Assembly: GCA_029204045.2 (NCBI GenBank)
Contig: CM055060.1
Location: forward strand, 57,128,544 to 57,192,543
DNA from: Tillandsia leiboldiana
Taxonomy: Eukaryota; Streptophyta; Magnoliopsida; Poales; Bromeliaceae
DNA: 64,000 nucleotides
Direction of reading: 5' to 3'
The position numbers and the translations under genes were made by a program. Shown piece after piece: positions 1 to 26,334 of the stretch; within the stretch, counting starts at the first letter, position 1, and every line of letters starts with the position of its first letter. Below the pieces are notes generated by a model. That model was not told the DNA's origin and did not search any database. It was given only the letters and a program-made list of their open reading frames with translations.

Positions 1-330
<330 letters not shown>

Positions 331-421
<91 letters not shown>
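331..421. repeat. compound (CT)n(TA)n microsatellite
   Basis: About 30 bp of CT repeats run straight into about 60 bp of TA repeats, immediately to the right of the M1 copy. Confidence 0.95.
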
Positions 422-423
<2 letters not shown>

Positions 424-935
424 CTAGTTACAACTAAATTCAATTACCTAATAAAAGTTAATACTTGACTTTATTAGTTTGGTGGTAAGTCACGAATCAC
501 AAAATTAAGGGACAAATTCAGCAATTATTGAGATAATGTTATACAACGAACAAAAATATAGTTATAAATAATATTTATAAATAAAATATTATATATATTT
601 ATATAAGCAGTTTATTAAAAAAGTGTAGCTTGATTGTAAGATGGAACAAGTATGAGAAAAAAAATGTATAGTACATTCTCATATAAAGAAAATTGTATAT
701 AGAATCGAATTCTTATATTTTTAAAAGCATTAAATTATTGATATTTGTAAATTTTTAATTCTTAGATAAAAAAATATATGATTATAATAATAATGATTCT
801 TTACAATTTAGTAATTTAGTGAATGACAAGTAGGATAGTATGATTTAAGAGTGAGATAAAATTAATTAAAAAAATAAATTTGACAGTAAAATTTTTATAA
901 ATATTTGATATATTTAAAATTACTATAGCGAAACT

Positions 936-938
<3 letters not shown>

Positions 939-975
<37 letters not shown>

Positions 976-991
976 GAGAGAGAGAGAGAGA
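939..991. repeat. (TA)n and (GA)n microsatellites
   Basis: A TA run of about 33 bp, a short AAAG spacer, then GA repeats. No neighbouring gene explains it. Confidence 0.9.
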
Positions 992-2393
992 GTGTGTAAT
1001 GGTCTAATGGTCTAATGTAGAGCTCTCCAGTTGTCCTGAAGCATCCGCGCTAGCTCGTGGACCACGACAGAGTGACCTGCGAATCCACGAAATTGAGTTT
1101 TCATTTTTTTGCTAGAAAAATAAACCAAAAAAATGAAGACTCAATTTTTTTTTCATTTTTTTTTTCAAAATTCATAAAAACGGTTTGACAAGAACACTGT
1201 GTCATACACCAAACGTACGAAACAAACGAAAAACTATTTTTCATGCGGAAAATAATTTTAAATTTAGCTTGACGATATGAATTTTAATTAAAAATTCATA
1301 CGAAATACTCTTAGCTTCTAGATTGAACTGAGTTTAATTAAAAATATTATATTTTTAGACTTATATGAATTTTGACTGGGCTTTAATTTCCTGATAAGAA
1401 ATATTAGAGACGATGATTTGACGATTATGAACTACTCGTTTAAATGGTTGGTGTGATATGAATATGACGGATTAACAAAGAGTGATTTTTATGGATATGA
1501 CGAGTTTAAAGAGAGGAGTCTTAGTAACACGTATGATAATTTGGTGCACTAAAAGTGGATATGACAATTTAGTGGATGGTCTAAGATAGTTTAAAATATT
1601 CAAAACAATTGGGCCCCAAACAAATAAGTTTGCAGTGACTCGGCACACGTAGATTTGGCGCGTGCACTACAATAAAATTAAATTATAAAAATATTTTTTT
1701 TAAATAAATTATAAAATTATATTTTTAAAATATATTATAATAATATATCGCTATACATCTTAATAACGAATGCACATATAACAATACTAATAGTAAATAT
1801 TAATATTTTTGCCAATAATAATTTTTAAAATATTTAAAAATATCGTTATAATATAATTTTATTGTAACGAATGAGTTAAAAGCTCATGAAAAAGCTGATT
1901 GGCTAATATGCTAAAGAAAAATAATTAGGTTGAATGAGTTTCAGTAGATATATTTATTTTTCAAAGGTCAGAACTATTTTGATGTTTGAACTCATTTAAT
2001 GCATTTGCTTTAGTTACTCGAAAAACAAATAAATAAACAATTAAGTAACTAATTAAAGATATACTATATTTAACCGCCATTTTTTAAAAGCAAAATAAAT
2101 TATTTTTTAAATAAATAATACCATCTTACCCAGTCATAAGTCATAACCATCAAAACCATTTCAATAAAATCTAAAATTAAAATTTTTATTTACAAAAGAA
2201 ATTCTCATAATAAGTAAGTTAATAAAAGTACATCAATACAAATAATATTTTAGCTGCTTACCATATATTTATTTTACGAGACTAATTGTTTTCTTTCATA
2301 TAAAAATATTTTTTTAAATAACTCTTAGAAAATTTTTTTATAATATAATATCTAAAAATTATTATTATATAAATTATTTATGAAAAATACTAC

Positions 2394-2542
2394 TTGTACA
2401 TCCCATTTAGAGGTGTACATCGCACACCCCACCCATCCAATGGGTGGGGTGTGGTGAGGGGTCACTTCACAATTTGTGAAGTGACCCCCCCACCCTTAGA
2501 TGGGTGGGTATAAGATGTACACCCCCTTTGGGAATGTACATA
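2394..2542. mobile_element. foldback MITE made of nested hairpins
   Basis: About 150 bp with inverted ends. The left end starts TTGTACATCCC and the right end is the complement of TATGTACATTCCC; both arms continue to GTGTACATC. Between the arms lie two further perfect stems: one of 14 bp (CACACCCCACCCAT, loop of three, ATGGGTGGGGTGTG) near 2423-2453, and one around 2459-2488 centred on CACTTCACA/TGTGAAGTG. A third GGGTGGG motif near 2511 pairs with the first. It is GC-rich in an AT-rich background. It encodes nothing and is probably a non-autonomous DNA element. Confidence 0.7.
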
Positions 2543-3003
2543 TAGCGTTGCCCATTATTTATATATTATATTAAATTAATTTATTAAATAATACATTTTA
2601 TTTATATTTTTAATTTTTTAACGTTTTAAAATTTTCGGAAACATGGACGAGATAAAACTAATAATAAATATTCTGAAGCATCCACTGATCCAGCGCAAAT
2701 GATAAAAAATTTAATAATTGATATATGAGATTTCGATATATTTTTAACTAAATTTATTTTAAAATAATCCAAACGAGTAGCATAAATGATACATAAATAA
2801 TCTTTAACAGTTCTATACACATTCCAAATAAAATTAGGAGTTCTACATTTTTTTATATATAAAAAAAAGACAAAAAAAATTAGATATGAAGGGATAGCTT
2901 ACATTTGATAATTAGATTTTTCACTTTTGAAAGAACATAGATGAACTCTCATTCTTGTCACATGAGCTCAAAGCAAAAGCTGCACTACAGAGATTAATTC
3001 ATA

Positions 3004-4149
3004 TCAGAAGAGCTCCATTTTCCACACTTCCTGATCAAAAGCAGCTCTATAATCTTCCCCAGCATCATCATAAGAGAACTCCCATCCCAAGACATCATCA
3101 ATCCCCAGGAGCAGCACTGACTCTGCCCACTCCATGGATGGGACCACCACTTCATCACAAGATGATAATGAAACTGAAGAAGAAGAAGAGTTGGAACAGG
3201 AAGAAGAAGAAGAAGAAGAAGAAGAAGAAGAAGAAGAAGCATGTGGTGGTGCAGAGGGAGCTATGATATCATGGGGTTGAATCATGGGCACTTCATCAGT
3301 GTTAAAAGCAGGGGAATAAATGTTATGGGATGGGTCAGCTCCTTCATGATTAATTGTGGTGTTTGTGGTGGTGCTCTTCTCGACTGTTTCCTCCTCATTT
3401 GGATCCTTAGGAGGAGGAGGAGGAGGAGGAGGGCACTGGAGTTGTTCATGAACTGGTTGCTCGTGTGGGGGTTCATGATCAGGTGGTGAGGAGGAGATGG
3501 GCTTGTGTGTGATGGGGTCTATGCCCATCTTTTTGAGCTTCTTCTTAATGTGGGTGTTCCAGTGGTTCTTTATCTCATTATCAGTTCTGCCAGGGAGTTG
3601 GGCTGCAATTTTAGACCACCTAAATTAGAGAAAGAAAACAAATGGTTAGAATTTACTGCGGTAAAAATTTTGATGATTTATATTTCTGAGTTTAAAGTCT
3701 AATTATTATATATTTTAAGCTAAATTTATTTAAAAAATAATAATAATAAATGAAGCGTACTTTTTTTTTAAAAAAAAAAAAACAAATTGATAGGATTTTT
3801 TTTTTCTTTCTTAAAAAAACAAAAAAAAAAAGAAAGAGATTTTAGTATATATTTTTCTTTTCTTCTTAGGAAAGAAAAAAATAAAATAGCACGCACCATT
3901 AAAATTTCATTAGATTATTTTAAAAATTCTGAGTTCGAATTTCAACATAAATTTTAATTGGATAACTAGGAAAAACTCTCTGGTTCTCAAAAAGACAAAA
4001 ATGGAATTGTTTTTTTTCTCTCATTTATTTTTTAAGAAAATAAAGTAAGGTTAAAATTAATGTCACGTAACGCCAAAAATACGAAGGAAGAAAAGAAGAC
4101 ATAGGAACAAAAATAAAAAAAACAAAAAAAAAAAACACAAAGAAAAGAA

Positions 4150-4216
<67 letters not shown>

Positions 4217-4743
4217 AAGCGAACCTGTTCCCAAGCTGGGCATGGAGATCAATTACCAACTTCTCCTCAGACTCCGAGAGCAAACCCCTCTTCAAATCAG
4301 GCCTGAGATAGTTTGTCCATCTCAACCTGCAACTCTTCCCACACCTCAGCAGTCCTGTACATATATACCAATTCAATATATTATATTAATATCAACAACA
4401 AATTAACAAAACCTGAATACACTACTGCAGCTGTACTAATTCCACCACTCAAATCTGTTCATTTTACTAGAAAACCATAGTTAATCAAACAACAAATTAA
4501 CAAGAACTCCACCCAAGTTTTTTTTTTTCTTTTTTTTTTAAAAGAATATATATAATAATTGCAACTCCATGATGCAACTAACAATTTGGATCAACTAGAA
4601 ATTGAACCTGCAAGTTTGGGCACTGCTCTCCAACAGCAGTGGCCATTACTGTTGAGGAGGAACCCAACCAGCTTCTTATCCTCCTCCAGTGTCCATGGCC
4701 CCTTCTTTAGCCCCACCTTATCACAACATGGCCTCCTCCCCAT
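3004..4743 (-). CDS. R2R3-MYB transcription factor (MYB20/42/43/85 clade)
   Basis: A nuclear DNA-binding transcription factor. Coding exons are 4743-4608, 4354-4225 and 3619-3004 (136+130+616 nt), giving 293 aa with consistent phases. The N-terminus MGRRPCCDKVGLKKGPWT starts the R2 repeat, which includes CGKSCRLRWTNYLRPDLKRG; R3 contains QLGNRWSKIAAQLPGRTDNE and then NHWNTHIKKKL. Intron positions match the conserved plant R2R3 pattern, including the GL split. Family knowledge places this sequence near MYB20/42/43/85, regulators of lignin and secondary-wall genes; the exact orthologue is uncertain. The C-terminal half has a proline/serine-rich region and a run of about 13 serines coded by a TC-rich trinucleotide repeat, and ends with an acidic WEFSYDDAGEDY-like segment. 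Intron 2 carries a roughly 60-nt CT tract close to its donor site. It stands alone, with no partner gene nearby. Confidence 0.93.
4152..4213. repeat. (GA)n microsatellite in MYB intron 2
   Basis: About 62 bp of GA on the plus strand. In the sense of the MYB gene it reads CT and begins 11 nt after the 5' splice site at 4224. Confidence 0.95.
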
Positions 4744-4822
4744 TATTCTTCTATATTTGTTTATATAATAATAAATATAAATATATACTAATTACATATA
4801 TATGTATATGCTCCCCCTACAA

Positions 4823-4838
4823 GAGAGAAAGAGAGAGA

Positions 4839-4879
<41 letters not shown>
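4823..4879. repeat. (GA)n microsatellite in MYB leader or promoter
   Basis: A GA run upstream of the MYB start codon, between it and the TATA-like motif at 4912-4918. It reads as a CT-rich leader in the gene sense. Such GAGA tracts are possible BBR/BPC factor sites; that role is inferred. Confidence 0.85.
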
Positions 4880-4880
<1 letters not shown>

Positions 4881-4911
4881 ATATACACCCCCAACTATTG
4901 CCACCACCCTG

Positions 4912-4918
4912 TTTTATA
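4912..4918 (-). promoter_or_regulatory. TATA-box-like motif of the MYB gene
   Basis: On the minus strand the sequence reads GCTATAAAAC, about 170 nt upstream of the MYB ATG. A CT-rich stretch follows, as is common in plant leaders. It is the best TATA candidate within 300 nt, but there is no transcript evidence. Confidence 0.5.
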
Positions 4919-5022
4919 GCAAGGAGGGAGTAATACAAGGCCCATGCACACGTGTCAGGGTCGGAAGATGTTGTGTTCGCACGTGGGAGCCGGTTCCTAA
5001 AAGAGCCACCTCTTCTTGACAG

Positions 5023-5056
<34 letters not shown>

Positions 5057-5827
5057 TAGTGTTCAATATTTTGCTAATATTTTTGAAAAACTTTATCAGT
5101 ACCATGAGACAAAATCAGAATTTAATTTCTGAATAAATAAAAAATTATAAAATTATAAAAATTTAAAATTAAAATTAATTTGATGCCATTCAAAATATGT
5201 GTATACCAACAATTATAATTTTTAGACATACATTTATATTTTATAGTCTATAATATATATTACTATTACTATTACTATTACGTACTATTAGTTTTTAAGA
5301 ACTATTAGATACTTAAATAATATATATTTAAATTTATAATTTTTATATATTTAATATGTAAGTATTATGAATGTCACAGAATATCATGTATGGTGTATAT
5401 AATTTTTTTTTAAAAAAAATTTCTAGTGATACATATAATTTTTTTTTTATATATAGATTATTATTGTAACATTTATTTATCTATAATTATTTATTTTTTA
5501 AGTCAATATTAATTTAGTAATTTAAAATAAATATTTTAAAATTTGTGGAGATAATTACTCCCCTAAGTCTACATATGGCTTCGTCACTCCGTATATCCGT
5601 AATAAATAGAATGTATAATTTATATTTTATAAGAGTAGCATTATTCAACATTTCCGCGTCCAAGATTTTTCCAGATTTTTCCAGATGGTAACTATCTGGG
5701 AAAGTACAGAAAACAATAAAATCTCTTTTTGATTCTTGAATCAGAGACGCGTTGATTAATTTGTAACTATAAAATGAAGCTCGTTAATGTAGTGATTTCA
5801 ATATTCTGCAGGTAAAACAAAACAGAA

Positions 5828-5858
<31 letters not shown>

Positions 5859-6662
5859 ACTAATGCTGGAAAATGCATGCACCCGCCGAAACAATCATTT
5901 ATATTTTCTGTACCGACAAATCGGTACAGAAAATCTCACTGAAGAATATTTTGCGTAGATTATCTATTATTACTATTTTATTTTTTAATTTATTTAATTT
6001 TAGCCGGTTAATAAAATTTGGAGTGTAAAATTTTAAATATATCATTTATCTTTACATATTTAGTTAATATACTTGATGTAATTTTTATAATTATATATTT
6101 ATTAAAGTAAATAATGATGTTAAATTTTGAAGATAAAATATATCAAATCAGATATAAAAAACTAATAAAATCTAAATTTTAAAAGATTAAATAATCGACT
6201 CAAAAATAATCCATAGATCAAAAAAGTTATATACGCTTTTATCTATTACATTCGCATGTGATTTGCTTTGATCTGCTACTTAATACTTGCCAAAGTTTAG
6301 GTGTGAACTTAAAACGATCAATTAAGCATGTAGAAATCAACAATAGAACTTAAAAAAGGTGTTCCCATTTCCTACCTACCTACCTAAGAAATGCCCAATC
6401 GATCGGTTAAATTCCGTTGCTCTAAATTTTTAGAAAAGTCAGTTTATTTTGCATAATATTAGAGCATTAGATCTTAAGTTTGAATAGTACTAGACTCATC
6501 TTATATTTATTAACTAAAATCATGCTTTGCACTAACAATTCGAAAGCAAGTCACTTCATCTTTCGAAGAAATATTAGGTTATTTCACACAACTCAACCAC
6601 GCAAGACTTTCTTACTGTTATCAAGTCTTTTACTATTATTATTTTTTTAATTAAGTCTTCTC

Positions 6663-6697
<35 letters not shown>

Positions 6698-7409
6698 TTA
6701 ATTTGCGGGATGTCGGATTATACGAGATGAAAGCTTTCTGCGATAGCAAGAGAAGTTCAACGATAAGAACAATGAGCTGCAGAGGGGGCGCAAAAGCAAT
6801 TGCCCTGCAACTTTTCGAAGAGCATCAAAGCAGCCTGCGTTGATTTCCCCGAATTGGCTTCACACAGATCATAATTTTCACGTTTATAAAATGAAATTAC
6901 ATTATTTTTAGGGTTAAGTCCTAATAATTAAGTCCTAGTACGAGCATACGTTGACCGACTTTGGCAGCATCTAGACTTGATGAAAGTATTAGTGAAATCA
7001 AATTTAGAGGTCAGCCAAATTTTAAATACAGGTCAAGCAAATTTTAAATTTGAAACTCTCCCCCTGCATAGAATATTTCTGAAAACATAGCTCTCAATTT
7101 CCCTCACCCGACTTCTTATTCGTAGACAATGCCGCAGAATTAATTAGAAGCTTTGAGCTGGTGACAATATATTATCACCTAATAAGATGTTATTAACAAT
7201 GCGGGCATGGCTACGTTATGATCATGTTTGTTAATAATTTGGCTAAATGAGGACGAAAACTAAGCTTGCTACACCACTGGAGTCTTGATCAATCTATGCT
7301 AGTTTTAGTTGCTAAATCCACACTAATATTTGCTCCGAGTTATAGTTTACAGCCGTACATCTAAGAATTACATAGTGGTTGGCAATATTCGAGGCATTTT
7401 ACAACACAA
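4919..7409. other. intergenic DNA between MYB and MED23
   Basis: No gene is supported. It holds a poly-T run (about 5026-5055), a (TA)n tract at 5829-5853, an (ATT)n tract at about 6663-6695, and AT-rich sequence. The stretch 6700-7000 is less AT-rich but has no long ORF. The part just below 7410 probably includes the 3' untranslated region of MED23. Confidence 0.7.
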
Positions 7410-22309
<14,900 letters not shown>

Positions 22310-22425
22310 CTCTCTCCCTCTCTCTCTCTCTCCCTCTCCTGATTTGAGCTTACAGAGGGGGTTTTGGGGTTCTTGAACCCCGGTGGGTGACTGAGAATTT
22401 TCGGGGACGAAAGGAAGGTGGTGAC

Positions 22426-22433
22426 TTTATATA
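22426..22433 (-). promoter_or_regulatory. TATA box of MED23
   Basis: The minus strand reads TATATAAA here, about 117 nt upstream of the MED23 ATG. A GA-rich leader (22310-22345 on the plus strand is CT-rich) lies between. Position and sequence suit a core promoter; transcription start is inferred near 22400. Confidence 0.55.
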
Positions 22434-23010
22434 GCCGCATAAAGTTTGGTCGCGTGCGGACTCCGCCAAAATTGACGAACCTGGGCCATCGGCCCATTAT
22501 ACCGGGCCGCAACTAACGAAATCGACGGCCCAATTGGATATTTGTAGAAATTTAATTATTTATTACTGAAAAAAAAAAATTAAATAATACCTAGCCTATT
22601 ATTAATATTATTTTAAATGTTATTTTATTTTACTTTACTTTATTTAAGTTCGTATGCAACGCGAGAAACAAAATTTTAAACGAAAGTGGAATCCTATATG
22701 ACCGTTCCAATTTCTTTTTTTTTTAAACAAAGAATTAAAAAAAAAAAAAAAACATTAGCCAATTTGAAATCCATCGTGGTTCCATTTCCCTCCGCGTTTG
22801 AAAATCCGTTTTGTTCTTAACAATTTTAACGCCTCTTCCGTATTTTAAGCCGTTCAGTTTTAACCCTCCCCTACCCCCTACATATAATATAATATATAAT
22901 ATATATATATATATATATATGCACCTCCTCTCCTCTCCTCCCTCTCCTCCCTCTCCCTTACAATTTAACCTTGCAAAATGCATAGAAAAAGTGTAGAGAT
23001 TGTTAACACC
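22434..23010. promoter_or_regulatory. divergent intergenic region between MED23 and LTPG
   Basis: The 701 bp between the two start codons (22310-23010) must hold both promoters. The LTPG side has a (TA)n stretch (about 22885-22920) that could serve as a TATA region, then a CCTCTCCTCTCC leader directly before the ATG. Nothing else is recognisable apart from A-rich and T-rich runs at about 22716-22752. Confidence 0.5.
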
Positions 23011-23409
23011 ATGGACACCAAATCTCTCCTCCTCTGCATCTTTGTTCTCGTCTCTTCGTGGTCGGCTTTCACCGTTCTATCCCTCGGAGATGACGGCACA
23101 GAGGAGGCGCTGCTGCCATGCTTGAGCGAGCTGATGCCGTGCACGCCGTACCTGCACGCGGAGAAGCCGCCCGAGGTGTGCTGCGTGCCGCTGAAGATCG
23201 CGCTCGACGACGAGGCCCACTGCCTCTGCACGCTCTTCGGCGACCAGGCGCTCCTCAGGACCTTCAATGTCACCCAGTCTGACATGCTCCACTTCCCCCA
23301 GAAATGCGGCTACACCCCGCCCGACCTCAGCGCCTGCAAGAACTCCACAGGCACGTTGAACAACAAATTTATCTGGGACTATGTAAAAATGAATCTTTTA
23401 CTTAGTCTG

Positions 23410-23465
<56 letters not shown>

Positions 23466-23839
23466 GAGTAAAAATTTAATGTAATTTTTGTTATCTCCTT
23501 CTGCAGGTGCAGTACCTCCTCCTCCCCGAGAAGCGCCATCAACAAAACCACCTCCTGCATCTCCTAATGGTATATTATCTTTTGCTATATAATTATTGTT
23601 TGCTTGATAATTTCTTATTTAATCAACAATAATGAAATTTACTTGTTAATTGCAAAACCAACAGCGTAGTTTAGTAATATTTTATGTAAAACTAAGTCAT
23701 TAGCTGATAAGTGATAATTCTTCTTTTTCTTTTTTTTAACTCAGGGCCATCTTCAAGTAGTTCAAGCCTTAGAACAAGCATGCAAATTGCGGCGGCTTTT
23801 GTATTTGGTGGTTTGATTTCTGTTTTCACACTATTTTAG
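23011..23839 (+). CDS. GPI-anchored non-specific lipid-transfer-like protein (LTPG)
   Basis: A secreted protein likely held on the outer plasma membrane by a GPI anchor; LTPGs take part in cuticle lipid export and wall assembly (family knowledge). Exons 23011-23350, 23507-23569 and 23745-23839 give 165 aa. The product has a signal peptide (residues 1 to about 28), then the eight-cysteine pattern: LPCLSELMPC, CCVPL, HCLC, and later KCGY and SACK. A proline/serine linker PPPPREAPSTKPPPASP follows, and the chain ends in a hydrophobic tail IAAAFVFGGLISVFTLF. The first intron appears to use a GC donor (CACAG/GCACGT) and contains a (GT)n microsatellite. A GT donor at 23382 would shift the frame and lose the linker and tail. 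I chose the ATG at 23011 because it directly precedes the signal peptide; an in-frame ATG also exists at 22978. Confidence 0.85.
23416..23464. repeat. (GT)n microsatellite in LTPG intron 1
   Basis: About 48 bp of GT within the proposed GC-AG intron. Confidence 0.95.
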
Positions 23840-24414
23840 ACTTAAATTTCATTTGCTCACATTTTAACTAGGTTGTAGCTTTGCATTGAAAAACTCTTTA
23901 GTGTTTGTTTGTTTATATTTATTGAACTTGTGGCTGCAATTTTGATCGACAAGCACGAATTCGACGCCCCAATAATTTTCTCTTACATTTCGGTTTTCGG
24001 GTGCTTCTGTATCTAGTTTCATCCTGCTCTTTCAGAATAGGTTGAGTAACTGGATTAAAAGTTTTTTAGATTATATCTGCTTTGAGATTGGATTTGGTTG
24101 TTATGTTCCAAGTTAATTTGTGTTGAACAAATTAACTACTGTCATTTGTTCTATGTACAAATTGATAGTAAAAAGATCGCGTAATTGGTTTTAAAAACCA
24201 ACATTTGTACCACACAATGAATTTCAATATAAATATGTGCATCAGTACAGGTTACAACACAAACTCGGAATGCATGAAACCCCTACAGCTGTATTTTAAC
24301 TTGGTGAATCAATTGTATCAAACTAAAACAATGGCCACCAATTTCACTATAAACAAAGCCATGGCAAGATCAAATGAGTTCTGCTGTCAAACGGTTTAAA
24401 CTATAGATAACATT
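23840..24414. other. convergent 3' region between LTPG and GDSL genes
   Basis: The two genes point at each other, with 575 bp between stop codons. The stretch should contain both 3' untranslated regions. I see no other gene or repeat in it. Confidence 0.6.
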
Positions 24415-26273
24415 TCAAAGAGGAGAGGGGGCAGGGCTCGGGGAGGCCGCAGGGCCAAGAAGCGGTGCTGGAGCAGGCGCTGGTCCTATGTCGGCGGGAT
24501 CGGCAAAGAGACGGTCGGCGATAACCTGGTTAGCTGCGTCAGATGTGTGGTACGCGTCCCAAAACACAAACTCGCTGCGGTTGGCGCAGAGTTGTGATCT
24601 GGGAGAGCAGAGGCCACCAATGACAGAGTCCACATTGCAGCATGATGTGTGAGAAATCTTGAATCCTGTACATTGCACAAATTTGATGGTCTTTAGATTA
24701 ATAACACTAAAAAATTAATTGAGAATTTATATAGTGTTTTTTGGGTATCTGTACTTCTTTACTCATGCAGCAAACAGTGCAGATAAAAGCAAAATCAGTA
24801 AGCACAAAATAAAGGCAAAAAGTTTTTTATTAAAAGAAAGTAATCAATTGTTGGAATTTAATTTCACCAAGCTAATAAACTAATGCTGAATCAGGGATTC
24901 TGCAGCAAAAGACCCAAAAGAAGCACGTTCGCCAAAATTATTTACCATAATTTTGTGGGTTATTGATGAGATCCATGACTATGGAGTAGGAGTCGGCGAG
25001 CGCCATCTGAGCACCGGGTAGTTTATTGTTCAGGCGATCAAGTAGATCCTTTACTCGCGCATTGAACTCTGTCACATAGTTGTTCACAACATGGAGGCAT
25101 TGTCCATTCCTAGATTTCACTCTCTGAGATGGAATGCAACCCAATGGCCCCAGTCCATGGAACACCACCTTCCTCGCTCCGAGATCATAAAGCCTCTTCG
25201 CATACATAATGTAAACAAAATGGTATTAGAGAAGTAGCAAAACGTAAGATCGGTACCTCTATTTCCAATAGTACAACTAAAAACAATTTCATGTCATACT
25301 CTTAATTGGCCATCTAATGTAGTAATCACGAGCCCGACAAACTCGTCGTGAGTGTATTGCTGACCGTCTGCCATGAAAGGCTGCAAGAAATTGTTCACGT
25401 AGTCGTTGCTGCCTACAATTGACGGAAAATGCATGAAATAAACGTTTATCAGTATAGAATATAACTAGGAGCAATATTAGTTGTTCTAGGAGTGGAGTGC
25501 AATACCAAGTCCAATGAAGTAGATTGCCTCATTGCATAGTTCCTCTGCAGACCCTTTTCCGATCTTACGAATGATCGCAGCCTTAGTCTTCTCGAAGCAA
25601 GTTATCTGATCGTCGAAAGAGAGCTTCTGAATCTGCATCATAACATCCTTGTTAGGAACATACACACATAAATGTGGAAAGTTTGATAAAATGTTTTACA
25701 AATTAATGCTGTCTTTACAAAGTAAAGTCCGGTCTCGTTGAGGATGCCTGCGCCACCTGACGCATAGTTGACGCCTTTAAGGATCGCATTGTCGTTCATT
25801 GATAAGGAAAGAAACGGTGGCGGCGATGGAACTCCCAGCTTAGCAGCTAGCATCAATCATAGTACAAATTTTAGTACTTCAAATTGCATGCATTAGAGGT
25901 CTTCAAATCCCTCCATTTTAAGTAAAAAAAGGTTTAACAAAATTCGAAGATTAGGAGCCCTGATTGTAATATGTAAAAAGGTGATTTTCCAATAAAAATG
26001 TTGAGGATTCTGGTAGTCCTTTAACTTACACATGATGTCCCCTACTGTTCTTCCATTAGTGAATCTCCCAGTTGGTTTCCCTTTGCGGAAATCAATCCCG
26101 TACCAAGGGTAGTTCGACTTTGCGAGCGCGTTTGGCAAGTAGTTGTTGTTCCCGACCTCCGCCATCGAATCTCCGAACACGTACGTGACCTGTCGGGTAG
26201 TAGCATCGGCAGCGCCGGCATAACAGATGGCGAGAGCGAAAACAGTGAGAACAACTGCTGTTAAATCTGCCAT
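24415..26273 (-). CDS. GDSL-motif esterase/lipase, secreted
   Basis: A serine hydrolase of the plant SGNH family, secreted and acting on lipid or wall esters; the substrate is unknown. Exons 26273-26030, 25846-25719, 25632-25506, 25412-25300, 25195-24946 and 24665-24415 give 370 aa with consistent phases. A signal peptide (about 1-24) precedes block I, FGDSMAEVGNNNYLPNAL, with the catalytic Ser; the usual GDSL is GDSM here. Later come RFTNGRTVGDIM, NYASGGAGILNETG, block III GSNDYVNNF (oxyanion Asn) and block V FWDAYHTSDAANQ (catalytic Asp and His). The sequence resembles the At5g37690/At1g74460 group. The chain ends in an unusual Pro/Ala/Ser-rich tail of about 27 residues. The acceptor of exon 5 (GCGAAG/AGG) has a weak pyrimidine tract, so that border is less certain. 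Confidence 0.92.
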
Positions 26274-26326
26274 TTTTCTTCTTTGTTTTTCCTAGTTGTG
26301 ATGGTGGGATGCTTCGTGCTTGTGAG

Positions 26327-26334
26327 TATTTATA
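26327..26334 (-). promoter_or_regulatory. TATA box of the GDSL gene
   Basis: The minus strand reads TATAAATA about 54 nt upstream of the ATG, which implies a short leader of roughly 25-30 nt. Confidence 0.55.

Noticed and set aside
2423..2488. CRISPR-like or bacterial terminator hairpins
   Set aside because: The plant context and inverted ends of the whole unit fit a MITE; there are no spaced direct repeats.
2955..3266. Plus-strand ORF of 103 codons with a poly-lysine run
   Set aside because: It is the antisense of the MYB third exon; the lysines come from the complement of the serine-coding repeat.
4032..4376. MYB exon 2 read through into poly-Leu/Ser
   Set aside because: The tail is the CT tract of intron 2; the donor at 4224 gives the conserved R3 continuation.
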